The translations under genes and the position numbers were made by a program. DNA of 64,000 nt from JADKCL01 sp031424495 (GTDB lineage: Bacteria; Bacteroidota; Bacteroidia; J057; JADKCL01), in assembly GCA_031424495.1 (NCBI GenBank), contig JANPHP010000208.1, forward strand, positions 1 to 64,000, read 5' to 3'. This document shows positions 53,606 to 62,549 of the stretch, one piece after another. The notes under the pieces were generated by a model. That model was given only the letters and a program-made list of their open reading frames with translations, was not told where the DNA came from and ran no database searches. Numbering within the stretch: position 1 is the stretch's first letter; each line of letters begins with the position of its first letter.

Positions 53606-53948
53606 ACTTGCTGCCTAGATTCAATCCCTAAATAAGCCAATTGTGGATAAACATACAAGCACAATCTAAAATTTTCAGGGAAACGAGGAATGAAGATTTC
53701 CCAAATGTGGATAACCTAATGCCCGGACTGTGCGCCTTGGGCAAAAATAGTGCCCTGCCTGCTACCAATTAAGGGCTCGGAATTGCATTCGGTCTTCATC
53801 TACAGCTTGGTGAATCAATTTCCACATATTCCCAAATCGATCGTATCAAGCATGCATCCTGCCAAATATCAAGGTGGCACGATACCTACCAAAAGCAAAG
53901 CGGCTGAATCCCGAAGGACACAGCCGCTTTGCGAAAAAACAATTGAGC
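53606..53948. other. Intergenic region with a DnaA-box cluster
   Basis: This 343-base AT-richer gap holds two perfect DnaA boxes (TGTGGATAA at 53642-53650 and 53706-53714) and a one-mismatch box at 53818-53826, plus the terminator of the S46 gene at its right end. No gene is seen. It is a candidate replication-initiation or DnaA-titration site. Confidence 0.5.
53896..53931 (-). terminator. Terminator after the S46 peptidase gene
   Basis: A perfect 11-bp stem (CAAAGCGGCTG, 14-base loop) with a T run on the minus strand, just past the stop at 53949. Confidence 0.85.
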
Positions 53949-56144
53949 TTACTCCCTGATGGTAAGCTCCTTGATCAGGTTGGTGGCGCCAGCATACTTC
54001 TCGACCACAAAAAGCACGTAGCGAATGTCCACACTGATTGTGCGTTGCACACCTGGATCGTAGACGAGGTCACCTGTCATGGACTCCCAGTTGCCGTCAA
54101 ATGCAAGGCCGATCAATTCGCCGTTGCCGTTGATGACGGGTGAGCCAGAGTTGCCACCTGTGATGTCGTTGTCAGTGAGGAAACACACTGGCAACTTACC
54201 ACCTTTGCCATAACGACCGTAGTCTTTGGCGGCCAGCAAATCATGGAGTTTCTGTGGAACGTTGAATTCCTCATCGCCCTTGACCTCTTTTTCCAAGATG
54301 CCGTCTCCATAAGTGTAGGCTTTGTAGCTCACACCGTCGCGGGGATCGTAAGGGATCATCTTACCATAGCTCACGCGCATGGTGAAGTTGGCATCTGGAT
54401 AGTACTTTTTGGTGGCATTCATTTCATGCAAGCCAGCTTGGTAGGCTTTCATATTGGCCTCGTTCACAGCATCAAACATGCCTTGGCCGACAGCCAACTG
54501 CGAGCGGTAGAGTGTGATGATGCTGGCGATGAACTCAACGCCTGGGTCGGCATCGAGTGCCTTTTTGGAGGGGTTGTCGAGGAAAGCCTTGCAACGTGCT
54601 GGGTCCACGAGCATGCTGTTCTTGAACACAGTGGCAGCATAGGCGTCAAAACGCGTTTGGTCGCCTTTGGCTTTTGCCTTGGAGAAAGTCTTGCCGCCGA
54701 ATGCATCGGGACGCATCGGCTCGGGCAGATCGGTGTATAGGATCTCGGTCATGCTGGCAAAGATCTTTTGGTCGGTGGGCAGATTGTACTCAGCGAAGTG
54801 GGCATCGAGGCCCGCTTTGAGGGCATCGATCTGTGGCTGCACCTTGCTCAAGTCCTTGGACTTGTCATCGAGGCCGCGCGTGAGGCGCCAATATCCGATG
54901 CCATAGACGACGAGGCCTGGCGCGAAGCCTGCCATGTTGAGGTAGCTCGACAGCTTGAGCACGTCTTTGCTCTTTTCATAGTTTTCCTTGAATTGGCTCA
55001 GCACCTCGCCATACTTGGCTTTGCGGGCTGGATCAGCGTTGACCCAAGCAGTAAACTGCTTTTCCATGGCTTGGCGCTCCTCAAAAAGGCCGCGGCGGTC
55101 GAGGCCACGATTTTGGCCGAGGAAATACTTATAGGTATTGGCAAGCGAAGCGTAGTTGCTGGCCATCATGATGCGCACCTTGGGGTCGGCATCCATGTCG
55201 ACTTTCATGATGCGCAGGCGCTCGCCGAGGATTTTGACGATGAGCGGGTTGCTGTTTTTGTATTGGAAATCGATGGCATAGCTGCTCAGGTAGCGATCTG
55301 TGCTGCCAGGATAGCCCATGGTCATTGCGAAGTCGCCTTCTTGCAGGCCCTTGATCGAGATCGGCAGGAAGTGCTTAGGCTTGTAGGGCACGTTGTCTGG
55401 CGAATAGTCAGCAGGCTTGTTGTCTTTGTTGGCATAGACACGGAAGATGGAGAAGTCGCCGGTTTGGCGAGGCCACATCCAGTTGTCGGTGTCACCACCA
55501 AATTTGCCGATGCTTGAAGGTGGTGCACCCACGAGGCGCACGTCGTTGAAGACTTCATAGACCATGAGCATGTACTCATTGCCATTGAACATCGACTTGA
55601 CCTCGGCGCGGTAGAGTTCGCCCTCGGCGGCTTCCTCTTCGATTTTGCCGATTTCTTCGTCGCGCTTGGCTTCTGCTTCTTCTTCAGACAGGCCAGCGAT
55701 GGCCTTGTTGATGCGGTCGGTCACATCCTCGATGCGTTGCAAAAAGGAGACGTTCAAGCCCTCGTTGGGGAGCTCTTTGTCTTTGCTCATCGCCCAGAAA
55801 CCATCGGTGAGGTAGTCATGGTCGACAGAGCTTTGCGTTGCGATGGCGTCATAACCACAGTGGTGGTTGGTGAAGAGCAATCCTTCGGGGGAGACGATCT
55901 CGGCCGTACAAAAACCACCCATCTGGACGACAGCGTCTTTCAAGGATGATTTGTTGACGCTGTAGATGTCATCGGCGGTGAGTTTGAAGCCCATTTGCTG
56001 CATTTCAGCAAAGTTGAGGGTCTTGATCAGGTGGGGCAACCACATGCCTTCATTCGGTGGCACGGGCATGGAGTTTGGCGTGCCGGCGAATGCACCGATG
56101 CCAAACAACAGTCCCACCAACATCAGAAAAGGTTTCTTAAGCAT
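53949..56144 (-). CDS. S46 family dipeptidyl-peptidase (DPP7-like)
   Basis: The start at 56144 (MLKKPFLMLVGLL) gives 731 residues with a signal peptide (1-20). S46 peptidases are periplasmic serine exopeptidases that release dipeptides from oligopeptides. Visible: TNHHCGYD (His94/95), an Asp site in DTDNWMWPRQTGDFSIFRVY, and the nucleophile Ser in TGGNSGSPVING. The residue after the catalytic region reads FDGNW, with Gly where DPP11 has Arg, which points to DPP7-type (hydrophobic P1) rather than acidic specificity. Divergent from the barrel-less plug gene at 56498. Confidence 0.93.
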   Translation of the reverse strand: MLKKPFLMLVGLLFGIGAFAGTPNSMPVPPNEGMWLPHLIKTLNFAEMQQMGFKLTADDIYSVNKSSLKDAVVQMGGFCTAEIVSPEGLLFTNHHCGYDAIATQSSVDHDYLTDGFWAMSKDKELPNEGLNVSFLQRIEDVTDRINKAIAGLSEEEAEAKRDEEIGKIEEEAAEGELYRAEVKSMFNGNEYMLMVYEVFNDVRLVGAPPSSIGKFGGDTDNWMWPRQTGDFSIFRVYANKDNKPADYSPDNVPYKPKHFLPISIKGLQEGDFAMTMGYPGSTDRYLSSYAIDFQYKNSNPLIVKILGERLRIMKVDMDADPKVRIMMASNYASLANTYKYFLGQNRGLDRRGLFEERQAMEKQFTAWVNADPARKAKYGEVLSQFKENYEKSKDVLKLSSYLNMAGFAPGLVVYGIGYWRLTRGLDDKSKDLSKVQPQIDALKAGLDAHFAEYNLPTDQKIFASMTEILYTDLPEPMRPDAFGGKTFSKAKAKGDQTRFDAYAATVFKNSMLVDPARCKAFLDNPSKKALDADPGVEFIASIITLYRSQLAVGQGMFDAVNEANMKAYQAGLHEMNATKKYYPDANFTMRVSYGKMIPYDPRDGVSYKAYTYGDGILEKEVKGDEEFNVPQKLHDLLAAKDYGRYGKGGKLPVCFLTDNDITGGNSGSPVINGNGELIGLAFDGNWESMTGDLVYDPGVQRTISVDIRYVLFVVEKYAGATNLIKELTIRE

Positions 56145-56497
56145 AATGAGAAGTATTTTTAGGCGAAATTTCATGTTGAATCAGGGCGAAAATTAAGAAA
56201 AACTATTCGAAATGCACACAAAAGCCCTTTGCCAAAACTCCATTAGCCCATTTCAGGCCCAAAAAGGCAATTATTCACCCCAAATCATTCGCCCCGACAA
56301 GGCCTGCATGTAATCCAATCTGGGAAATGCGCGAATAATCAATGGATTTCAACTTGCTTTATCGTTACAGGAACAACATCACCCCCCAACATCCCCCGAC
56401 CAAACCATGTAATCGAATTCATTTTTTCGGTTTATGTATTCAATCTACTTGCTGCACCTTTGGAATAATGATTTGTCAATGTAAAATGATCACGACC
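56145..56497. other. Divergent promoter region
   Basis: This gap lies between the S46 gene and the first plug-like gene. It is AT-rich; no gene, repeat or clear TAnnTTTG element is evident. Confidence 0.5.
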
Positions 56498-57334
56498 ATG
56501 AAAACGGTTAAGAAATTCAGCATCACCACCGCAGTGCTCGCCATCTTGATGGTTTGTAGCCTGAGCGGATGGGCACAATTGGGTAAGATTTATGGAACTG
56601 TTGCGACTGGCCAAGACGTCATGCCAGGCGAAAAAGTCGAGCTTTGGAAAAACGGCAACCCAACAGGCCGCGGAATGCTTACCAACGAAAAGGGGAAATT
56701 CGAATTCTCCATGATCGAGCCTGGCACCTATACCGTCAAAGTTTTTACGCTCGAACACACAGTTGTTCAAGACGTAACTGTCTCAACCGGTGAATACAAA
56801 CCGATTGAATTCCAAATGGCAATGGGCGACGGCGATGATGACGGGCCTGGCATCGGAACTGGTGATGTCATCATTTTTGATTCAAAAACCAAGTTGTTCT
56901 CGGTTGATCCTATGATCCAAATCACCTTTACTGGCGACCAGATGCAGGAGGGTGGCCCTGGAAGAGGGATTGCAGATTTTGCCTCATTGGCTCCTGGCAT
57001 GGTACAAAAAGACGCTGGCGATCCCCTCAATTTCAAAGGCGGCCGCTCAGATGCCAATGCGACCTATATCGATTGCATGAAGCTTCGCGGTACCGATGAG
57101 ATGCCACTTGGCGCCATCGAGCAAATGACCGTCATCACCGGCGGCCTTCCCGCGGAGTATGGCGACGTGATGGGCGCCGTGATCGTGGTCACGACCCGCA
57201 ACCCCGGCATGACCATGGGCCACGTGGGCAAGCCGCTCACCAAATCAGAAAAACAATTGAATAAGCAGATCCGCAAGAGAGGCAATCAAGAAGGTGGCAT
57301 CACACCCACCATCGAGGACCTCGCTTGCAATTGA
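56498..57334 (+). CDS. Barrel-less TonB-plug-like protein, copy 1
   Basis: The start at 56498 (MKTVKKFSIT) gives 278 residues with a signal peptide ending GWAQ. Then a carboxypeptidase-D regulatory domain (about 28-110, LGKIYGTVATGQ..PGTYTVKV) and a plug-like domain (about 145-245) with FASLAPGMVQKD, FKGGRSDANATYIDCMKLRG and GGLPAEYGDVMGAVIVVTTRNPG, as in the plug of SusC/FecA-type receptors. No beta-barrel follows: the protein stops about 35 residues later with a basic KPLTKSEKQLNKQIRKRG tail. Two relatives follow at 60.1 and 60.9 kb. Function unknown; it may cap or gate some other barrel. Confidence 0.85.
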   Translation: MKTVKKFSITTAVLAILMVCSLSGWAQLGKIYGTVATGQDVMPGEKVELWKNGNPTGRGMLTNEKGKFEFSMIEPGTYTVKVFTLEHTVVQDVTVSTGEYKPIEFQMAMGDGDDDGPGIGTGDVIIFDSKTKLFSVDPMIQITFTGDQMQEGGPGRGIADFASLAPGMVQKDAGDPLNFKGGRSDANATYIDCMKLRGTDEMPLGAIEQMTVITGGLPAEYGDVMGAVIVVTTRNPGMTMGHVGKPLTKSEKQLNKQIRKRGNQEGGITPTIEDLACN

Positions 57335-57344
57335 GCCCTCGTAC

Positions 57345-57379
57345 CTATTTGTTCATTTTTTTCTCAGACTATTTCAAGA
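57345..57379. repeat. 35-bp direct repeat, left copy
   Basis: 32 of 35 bases match the copy at 59959-59993; the last 19 (TTCTCAGACTATTTCAAGA) are identical. It begins 10 bases after the stop of the plug-like gene and ends just before its terminator. Confidence 0.85.
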
Positions 57380-57381
57380 TG

Positions 57382-57421
57382 ACCCGGCGAAGGCTAGCCT
57401 TCGTCGGGTTTTTCTCTTTTT
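57382..57421 (+). terminator. Terminator after the first plug-like gene
   Basis: A 13-bp stem with one G-U pair (ACCCGGCGAAGGC, 2-base loop) is followed by TTTTTCTCTTTTTTT. Confidence 0.9.
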
Positions 57422-57710
57422 TTGAGGGAGGAAAAACCGCTGTTCTGGATCGGCGACCGATACAAATGCTATACTCGCTGCCATCAGTGTTTGTGATAAT
57501 GTGATGCCACCAAAACTGAACCGCCCCACAAGCGGGATAGACGCCGTACGCCGAGGACGCGAAGTAGAAACGAACTCTCTGCGTGCGCCTCCCGTCCCGA
57601 GCAACATCGAAGGGCGTTTGACAATTGACCAGTTTACTTTTCACGAAGCGGCGAGTATATTGCTGCGATCAAGGCAGTGATCTTTTCAATCGATCCATCC
57701 AGCATTCAGG

Positions 57711-59834
57711 TTAATCTGGACTCGGTATTAAAAAGGGCACCAAGAACGGTTGCATATTGCGATCATGGCGTGCAACCGGGAAAAGATCACGCAATAGTCC
57801 AGTGGATGCGTCTCTGTCATCATTTCCACTGAGTCTACCGGGGTGTACCATTCCTTCTGGCAACTGCCCATTAATCGCAGCCAAGTTGCGCTCCAATTGT
57901 GTCATCCTTCGTTGAAGCGGGCGCCTGAGCCTTCGCAACTCTCGTAGCCTAGCTCTCAAAACGGAGCGTGGCTCGCTGGTGTCCCTTTGTTGCTCGAGCA
58001 ATTGCACAATCCTTGCGATGGTGTCGCTGCGCAGGGCCCCAAGCCTAGCTCGCTCAGGGCTTCCTACGGGATAGGTCGCCCGCTCTGCGTTGATGGCGCG
58101 CACTTCTCCCCTCAAAGCTGCTATTTGTGGACGAAAGTTCAAAACTTGAGCCTCTTCGGTCAATAGATTAACCTCATTATCGATTGGAGCGATGTTCAAC
58201 TCAACTTCCCTCATCTCGTCGTTGATGACGGCCGATCGAGCCTCGACATCGACCGAGATTCTGGCATGACGGCTATTCAGACCATCAATGGGCCTCTCCC
58301 CCGTCCTCCCTTCGTAAGTCACTTGCATCGTTTCCCGCAAGACGGCAGCATTCTGGACCCATTGACGTAGCCGCTGGGTCAGCCTTACGACGACTTCCAA
58401 GTCATGCGAATTATTGGCAGCGTTTAGCATGGCCTGCTGCCGGGGTGTGATGATTCCCCCTCGCCCCTCTCCACGGTCCTCGAGGAGGCTGAGAATATGC
58501 CTCTCGTTTTCACGACTCAGTTGGTTGAATATCTCTTCGGTATTAACGCGGGAGCGGGTTCGTCGCTCAACTATTTGAATGTACCTGATATTGGCATCTG
58601 CAGCATTCCCTCCACTTGGAAATAGACTCTGGTAATCGGTCGCAGAATGGGAGTCGCTGCTCGCCCTCATGATACTGACTACTGGAAATATGTTCAGTGC
58701 ATTATCATACCTATCACCCAAACGAATCGGAGTTTCGTGCCCTCCCGTTGCGGGATTGCCTTGATGGAAAATCACAGCTTGCATAAATTCATTTCCATCC
58801 GCTGATTGACTGGTCGAGCTTGCCCAGTGTGAGAAGATCACGCTGTGATTGCCAGGTGATGCAGCCCCGCCGTTGGCATTGTAAATCATCATCCAATCGC
58901 CGGGCCTGGCCCGCCTCACGAGATCCTGGAACGATATGGTACGTGTACCATTTGGAGTACTTGCTTCCCCGTCATGTGAACGACGTCTTGAAAAGATACC
59001 CTCCCTTCCGCCAGACCCCAACACAAGATTCCCTTCATGGTCAAAATTTCCCATCACACCCCCTTCATTGCTGCGATCCAAACCGGCTGAGGCGCCTGCA
59101 TAATGGTAAACAAGTCGCGCCCAGTGATAGCACATGCGCCCATGAAGCCCTTGATCAAATTCCCCTGGTGAATACTGACCATTTGCTAGAATATGCCCAG
59201 ACATCAGCAGACGCTGCTCGGTCGAGGTGGTACCGATCTCATCTCCATTGAACAGCCGATTAGGGATCAAACCATCAACAAAGTATCTTGCCAGCATGTC
59301 GCGTTGGGCGACAGTAAACAGCAATGCCAATTGTCCACCGCTCAGGCCGTCATGCACCTCGGGGCTACACCGTACCGGATCGGTTTCAAATACATGCAAG
59401 ATTGAATGGAAATGATGGTTAAAGGCGAATGCAAAATCGTCCCATACCGGGTCTGCATGAGCGTCTGAGTCCAAGCAAATCGAACTCTCCCCGACAAGTT
59501 GACCAAGGCTTCGTCCTCCTCTCCCTGATGCATCTCTCCGCGAAGGATCGGGAATTTCTCCAGTGCTTTCTGCTCCACTTTGCCCTTCGGTCGTCATCTC
59601 TGGCGTTTCACAGACGCCGCCATCTCCCACTGGCCTGCTTTCGTCGCCATTGCAGGCAAGCGAAAACGGAGGGGGAGCGAAGCTGCGTGACAAAGATTCA
59701 TCTGCCTCTCCGCTCTGCGGGGAGGATGCCTGCATTCGCGTTACGGATATCGGACTTGGTAGACTCATTGCAAAGGAATTAATTGATAATTCGACAGAAA
59801 ATGTCTGACAATCAGGAGAAACTGAACGTGCCAA
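57711..59834 (-). CDS. Large protein with NlpC/P60- or CHAP-like Cys/His core, possible injected effector
   Basis: The 707-residue protein has no signal peptide; an internal ATG at 59768 (MSLPSPISV) may be the true start. Residues 1-130 are low-complexity and carry the short motif SFAPPPFSLA at 51-60, like N-termini of Bacteroidota cargo of extracellular contractile injection systems. Residues about 225-390 hold a Cys/His arrangement: Cys235 (MCYHWARLVYHYAG), PGD at 311-313 and His330 (GNHSVIFSHW), as in papain-like amidases. The C-terminal third (about 520-690) is charged and helical, rich in Arg, Leu and Glu (LRARLRELRRLRRP). The gene is on the opposite strand from its neighbours and is bracketed by direct repeats. 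The function is inferred. Confidence 0.65.
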   Translation of the reverse strand: MARSVSPDCQTFSVELSINSFAMSLPSPISVTRMQASSPQSGEADESLSRSFAPPPFSLACNGDESRPVGDGGVCETPEMTTEGQSGAESTGEIPDPSRRDASGRGGRSLGQLVGESSICLDSDAHADPVWDDFAFAFNHHFHSILHVFETDPVRCSPEVHDGLSGGQLALLFTVAQRDMLARYFVDGLIPNRLFNGDEIGTTSTEQRLLMSGHILANGQYSPGEFDQGLHGRMCYHWARLVYHYAGASAGLDRSNEGGVMGNFDHEGNLVLGSGGREGIFSRRRSHDGEASTPNGTRTISFQDLVRRARPGDWMMIYNANGGAASPGNHSVIFSHWASSTSQSADGNEFMQAVIFHQGNPATGGHETPIRLGDRYDNALNIFPVVSIMRASSDSHSATDYQSLFPSGGNAADANIRYIQIVERRTRSRVNTEEIFNQLSRENERHILSLLEDRGEGRGGIITPRQQAMLNAANNSHDLEVVVRLTQRLRQWVQNAAVLRETMQVTYEGRTGERPIDGLNSRHARISVDVEARSAVINDEMREVELNIAPIDNEVNLLTEEAQVLNFRPQIAALRGEVRAINAERATYPVGSPERARLGALRSDTIARIVQLLEQQRDTSEPRSVLRARLRELRRLRRPLQRRMTQLERNLAAINGQLPEGMVHPGRLSGNDDRDASTGLLRDLFPVARHDRNMQPFLVPFLIPSPD

Positions 59835-59958
59835 ATCACTTGATATTCAAATATATCCTGTCAAAATCAGAATTCCAAATTCGACATGATTTTGCTAGTG
59901 CGATCTAGTATATGACTTCGCAAGCAACATCTAGGGCCTTACACGTAATTGAGCGGAT

Positions 59959-59993
59959 CTATTTATTCACCTTTTTCTCAGACTATTTCAAGA
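59959..59993. repeat. 35-bp direct repeat, right copy
   Basis: Matches 57345-57379 at 32 of 35 bases. A few bases before it is AATTGAGC, the same octamer that holds the stop codon of the plug-like gene before the left copy. Confidence 0.85.
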
Positions 59994-60026
59994 AGCCCCG
60001 ATGGGGGCTGGCCTGCTTTTGCTTTT
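59994..60026 (+). terminator. Terminator-like hairpin after the right repeat
   Basis: AGCCCC and GGGGCT pair across GATG, followed by GCTTTTGCTTTTTC. It has the same place relative to the repeat as the left terminator, but a different sequence and no gene in front of it. Confidence 0.7.
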
Positions 60027-60088
60027 TCTTGCGCTGCGATTGGGTGAGAACCTGAAAAAGGTTATATTCGATTCATATTCAGCAAGCT

Positions 60089-60850
60089 ATGAAACGCATA
60101 CCATCCCCCTACCCCGCCTTGCGGCTCCTGACGATACTTGCGCTGCTCGCCTGCGGCCATGCAGCCTACGGCCAATTGGGGAAAATATGTGGTCGCGTCA
60201 CCATGGGCAAGGAATCCGCAGCATTGGCAACGGTGCGGCTACTCGATGGCCAAGGCAATTTCATTGCTGGGACGAATACCGATGGCGATGGAAAATATGA
60301 ATTCGTGCTGCTTGCGCCTGGCGCTTACCGCTTACGCATCACGACCTTCGATGACCGGTCCATCGATCTCGAGCTCATCAACTTGTCCATCGGCGAATTC
60401 CAAATCATGGATGCGGATTTTGACAAGGCGGAAGATCAATCCTATTTATGCTTCTGCATCCCTAAGGTCATACCGGTGTACTACTACGAGCACATCACCG
60501 TAAATGACGTGAATCGCAACGCAGTACTTGACATCCGCGCCGATCGCAGCCCCTACTCCCTGCTTGCTAGCATGGATGCGAGCGCCTATCAGCGCGATCT
60601 CGGCGAGCCGCTCAATGTACGCGGTGCGCGGTCGGGCAGCACGGTCGTGCTCGTGGACGGCGTGCGCCTACGCGGCGAACTTGAGCTTCCCCTGAAATCA
60701 ATCAACACGATCGACCTCATTTCCAGCGGCATGCCCGCCGAATATGGCGACGCCACCAGCGGCGTGGTCGCCATCACGACGGTCTCTCCAATGGCAGCCA
60801 AGCTCTGGCGCCCAGCCTTTCAGGAGTGGGAATTTGAGACCACGTGGTGA
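60089..60850 (+). CDS. Barrel-less TonB-plug-like protein, copy 2
   Basis: 253 residues with a signal peptide (1-28, ending AYGQ), a carboxypeptidase-D regulatory domain (about 29-110, LGKICGRVTMGK..APGAYRLRI) and a plug-like domain (about 150-235) with GEPLNVRGARSGSTVVLVDGVRLRG and SSGMPAEYGDATSGVVAITT. It keeps the plug core better than copy 3, including the VRGARSGSTVVLVDG strand pair. There is no barrel; the protein ends 20 residues after the plug. It is 57 bases before copy 3, so the two are probably cotranscribed. Confidence 0.85.
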   Translation: MKRIPSPYPALRLLTILALLACGHAAYGQLGKICGRVTMGKESAALATVRLLDGQGNFIAGTNTDGDGKYEFVLLAPGAYRLRITTFDDRSIDLELINLSIGEFQIMDADFDKAEDQSYLCFCIPKVIPVYYYEHITVNDVNRNAVLDIRADRSPYSLLASMDASAYQRDLGEPLNVRGARSGSTVVLVDGVRLRGELELPLKSINTIDLISSGMPAEYGDATSGVVAITTVSPMAAKLWRPAFQEWEFETTW

Positions 60851-60907
60851 GCTCAGCGTCGATCGTGTCACAAAATTGTTTAGCTTAGGGTTCATCTCAT
60901 CCTCCCC

Positions 60908-61579
60908 ATGAAATCGTTGCCCAGAATCCTCTTGCTCCTACTCTGCTTGCTACAGTCTGTGGCGATGTGGGCGCAAAGCGGATCGGTGAAGGGGCAGGCG
61001 ATTCACCACGGCTCGCCGCTCGATTTCATCACGATCAAATTGTGCGATGCCGAGGGCAAGGTCGTCAATGCGACGCTGAGCGATGAGCAGGGCTATTTTG
61101 AGTTTAAGCAATTGGCGCCGGGATCGTACCGATTGGTGGGTGAATACGAGGGATTTACCTTGCAAAATCGCATTATCTTGGGTACCGATGAACAAATGGT
61201 GGTCACGCTCACGACCAGCATTTTCAGGTTGATTCCGCAGGCGGAGCCGGCGCGGGCCAGATACCCCGAGGTGATCATTGCCCATTGCGGTGGTGGCTGC
61301 GCCATTGATAAGGAAGATCCCATGGTTACGCGCCACGCCAATGCATGGGCGAGCCGCTATGCTGGCAATCAATTCTTTGGTGCTGATAGCGAATTGCCTA
61401 AGGTGAAACTACAGGAAACACAGCATAGCGCGCTGCTCATCGATGGCGTGCGGCAACAGCAGACCATCCAATTTACATGGCGGATCGTGGAGACGCTCGA
61501 TCACTATGTCGTTGGGGTTCCTGCGGAATATGGGGACTTTACGGGGTCAATTTTGGTGATTGAGACTTGGGGGATGTAG
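60908..61579 (+). CDS. Barrel-less TonB-plug-like protein, copy 3
   Basis: 223 residues with a signal peptide (1-22, ending MWAQ), a carboxypeptidase-D regulatory domain (about 23-100, SGSVKGQAIHHG..APGSYRLVG) and a shortened plug-like domain (about 140-223) with HSALLIDGVRQQ and VGVPAEYGDFTGSILVIETWGM at the very C-terminus. It is the most divergent of the three, and the strand that in the others reads NVRGARS is not recognisable. A CGGGC segment (HCGGGCAID) is specific to it. Confidence 0.82.
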   Translation: MKSLPRILLLLLCLLQSVAMWAQSGSVKGQAIHHGSPLDFITIKLCDAEGKVVNATLSDEQGYFEFKQLAPGSYRLVGEYEGFTLQNRIILGTDEQMVVTLTTSIFRLIPQAEPARARYPEVIIAHCGGGCAIDKEDPMVTRHANAWASRYAGNQFFGADSELPKVKLQETQHSALLIDGVRQQQTIQFTWRIVETLDHYVVGVPAEYGDFTGSILVIETWGM

Positions 61580-61630
61580 GAAGGCTTGCTGCCATCGCTA
61601 TTTGTCAGGATGCGTTGCTGACAAAAATAA

Positions 61631-61693
61631 CCGCAAAGTCCGCCAAGGCCACAGAGTCAGTGATGCTCTTTGCGTTCTCCGCGCACTCTGCGG
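61631..61693. repeat. Dispersed intergenic repeat, copy 2
   Basis: An imperfect inverted repeat that begins CCGCAAAGTCCGC and ends ACTCTGCGG, related to the element at 42579-42617. It lies in the 250-base gap between copy 3 of the plug-like genes and the PKD lipoprotein gene. Confidence 0.6.
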
Positions 61694-61829
61694 CATTATT
61701 TCAAGGCTAACACTTCCCCCCATCACAGCAGAGACCAAGGCGGCGAATATCTCCGCACACCGCCCCAAAAAAGTGACTTCCCAATTCCCGGAGAAATCTT
61801 AACTTTACGCCTATCAATAGAGTATCTGT

Positions 61830-62525
61830 ATGCTGAATTTCAACCACTTCCCTACCCGCTTGGTGACGTCTTGCTTGGCAGGATTATTGGCAATGACCCT
61901 CGCCACAGGCTGCACTGAACCGCCCGAGGCTTGTTTTAGCGCCAATCCCACACTTGCGGACGCTCGTGGCGAGGTGACCTTCGCCAATTGCAGCGAGCGT
62001 GGCACGGGTTATCTCTGGGACTTTGGTGACGGATCCACCAGCACGGAGGGCAATCCAACACATACATTTGCCACCGAGGGCCAATACATTGTGAGTCTGA
62101 CCGCCCAAGCCAAGTCGAGCCTCAATGATGACCTCTTCAAAACTCTGGTCGTGGTGGGCCAAAGAGTCTATGCCGAAGCCCTCATCACGGGGCTGCCTGC
62201 CACCAACCCCAGCGGTGGACCATGGGATGTGAGCGACAATCCAGACATTGCTGTGCGGTTCGCGCAAGGCAGCAATGTCGCTTACCAGAGTGCGGCCATC
62301 AACAATGCCCCAGTATCATTTCCAATAACGGTGCCACCGCCTGGATCACCCGTTACATTCAATCCAGCGGTTTGGACGATCACTGTGGTCGATATCGACG
62401 GCCTCTCCGAAGAAGTGATGGCTACTTTTACCGTGAATTTTGCCAGCTACGTGCCCGGTGCGACCAAAACGATCTCGCTCACCGCAACCAACGCGAGCAT
62501 GAGCTTGACTTATGCCTTGCGCTGA
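61830..62525 (+). CDS. PKD-domain lipoprotein
   Basis: The 231-residue protein has a signal peptide with lipobox LATGC, a PKD domain (about 35-110) with the core YLWDFGDGSTSTEGNPTHTFATEGQYIVSL, and a C-terminal beta domain (about 115-231) of the kind found in small Bacteroidota surface lipoproteins. PKD domains mediate protein or glycan contacts outside the cell. No partner is evident. Confidence 0.88.
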   Translation: MLNFNHFPTRLVTSCLAGLLAMTLATGCTEPPEACFSANPTLADARGEVTFANCSERGTGYLWDFGDGSTSTEGNPTHTFATEGQYIVSLTAQAKSSLNDDLFKTLVVVGQRVYAEALITGLPATNPSGGPWDVSDNPDIAVRFAQGSNVAYQSAAINNAPVSFPITVPPPGSPVTFNPAVWTITVVDIDGLSEEVMATFTVNFASYVPGATKTISLTATNASMSLTYALR

Positions 62526-62549
62526 TTCCATCCAGCAGCTGACATCGTC

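Larger units (their letters stand above)
57335..57710. other. Intergenic region with direct repeat and terminator
   Basis: Contains copy 1 of a 35-bp direct repeat (57345-57379) and the terminator at 57382-57421. The remainder has a few short open frames on the minus strand without family resemblance. Confidence 0.6.
59835..60088. other. Intergenic region with right direct repeat and terminator-like hairpin
   Basis: Contains the promoter region of the minus-strand gene, the right copy of the 35-bp repeat and a hairpin at 59994-60026. No gene is seen. Confidence 0.5.

Noticed and set aside
57369..57644. Small minus-strand open frame of 91 codons
   Set aside because: It overlaps the terminator of the plug-like gene and has no support beyond being open; possibly a remnant of mobile DNA.
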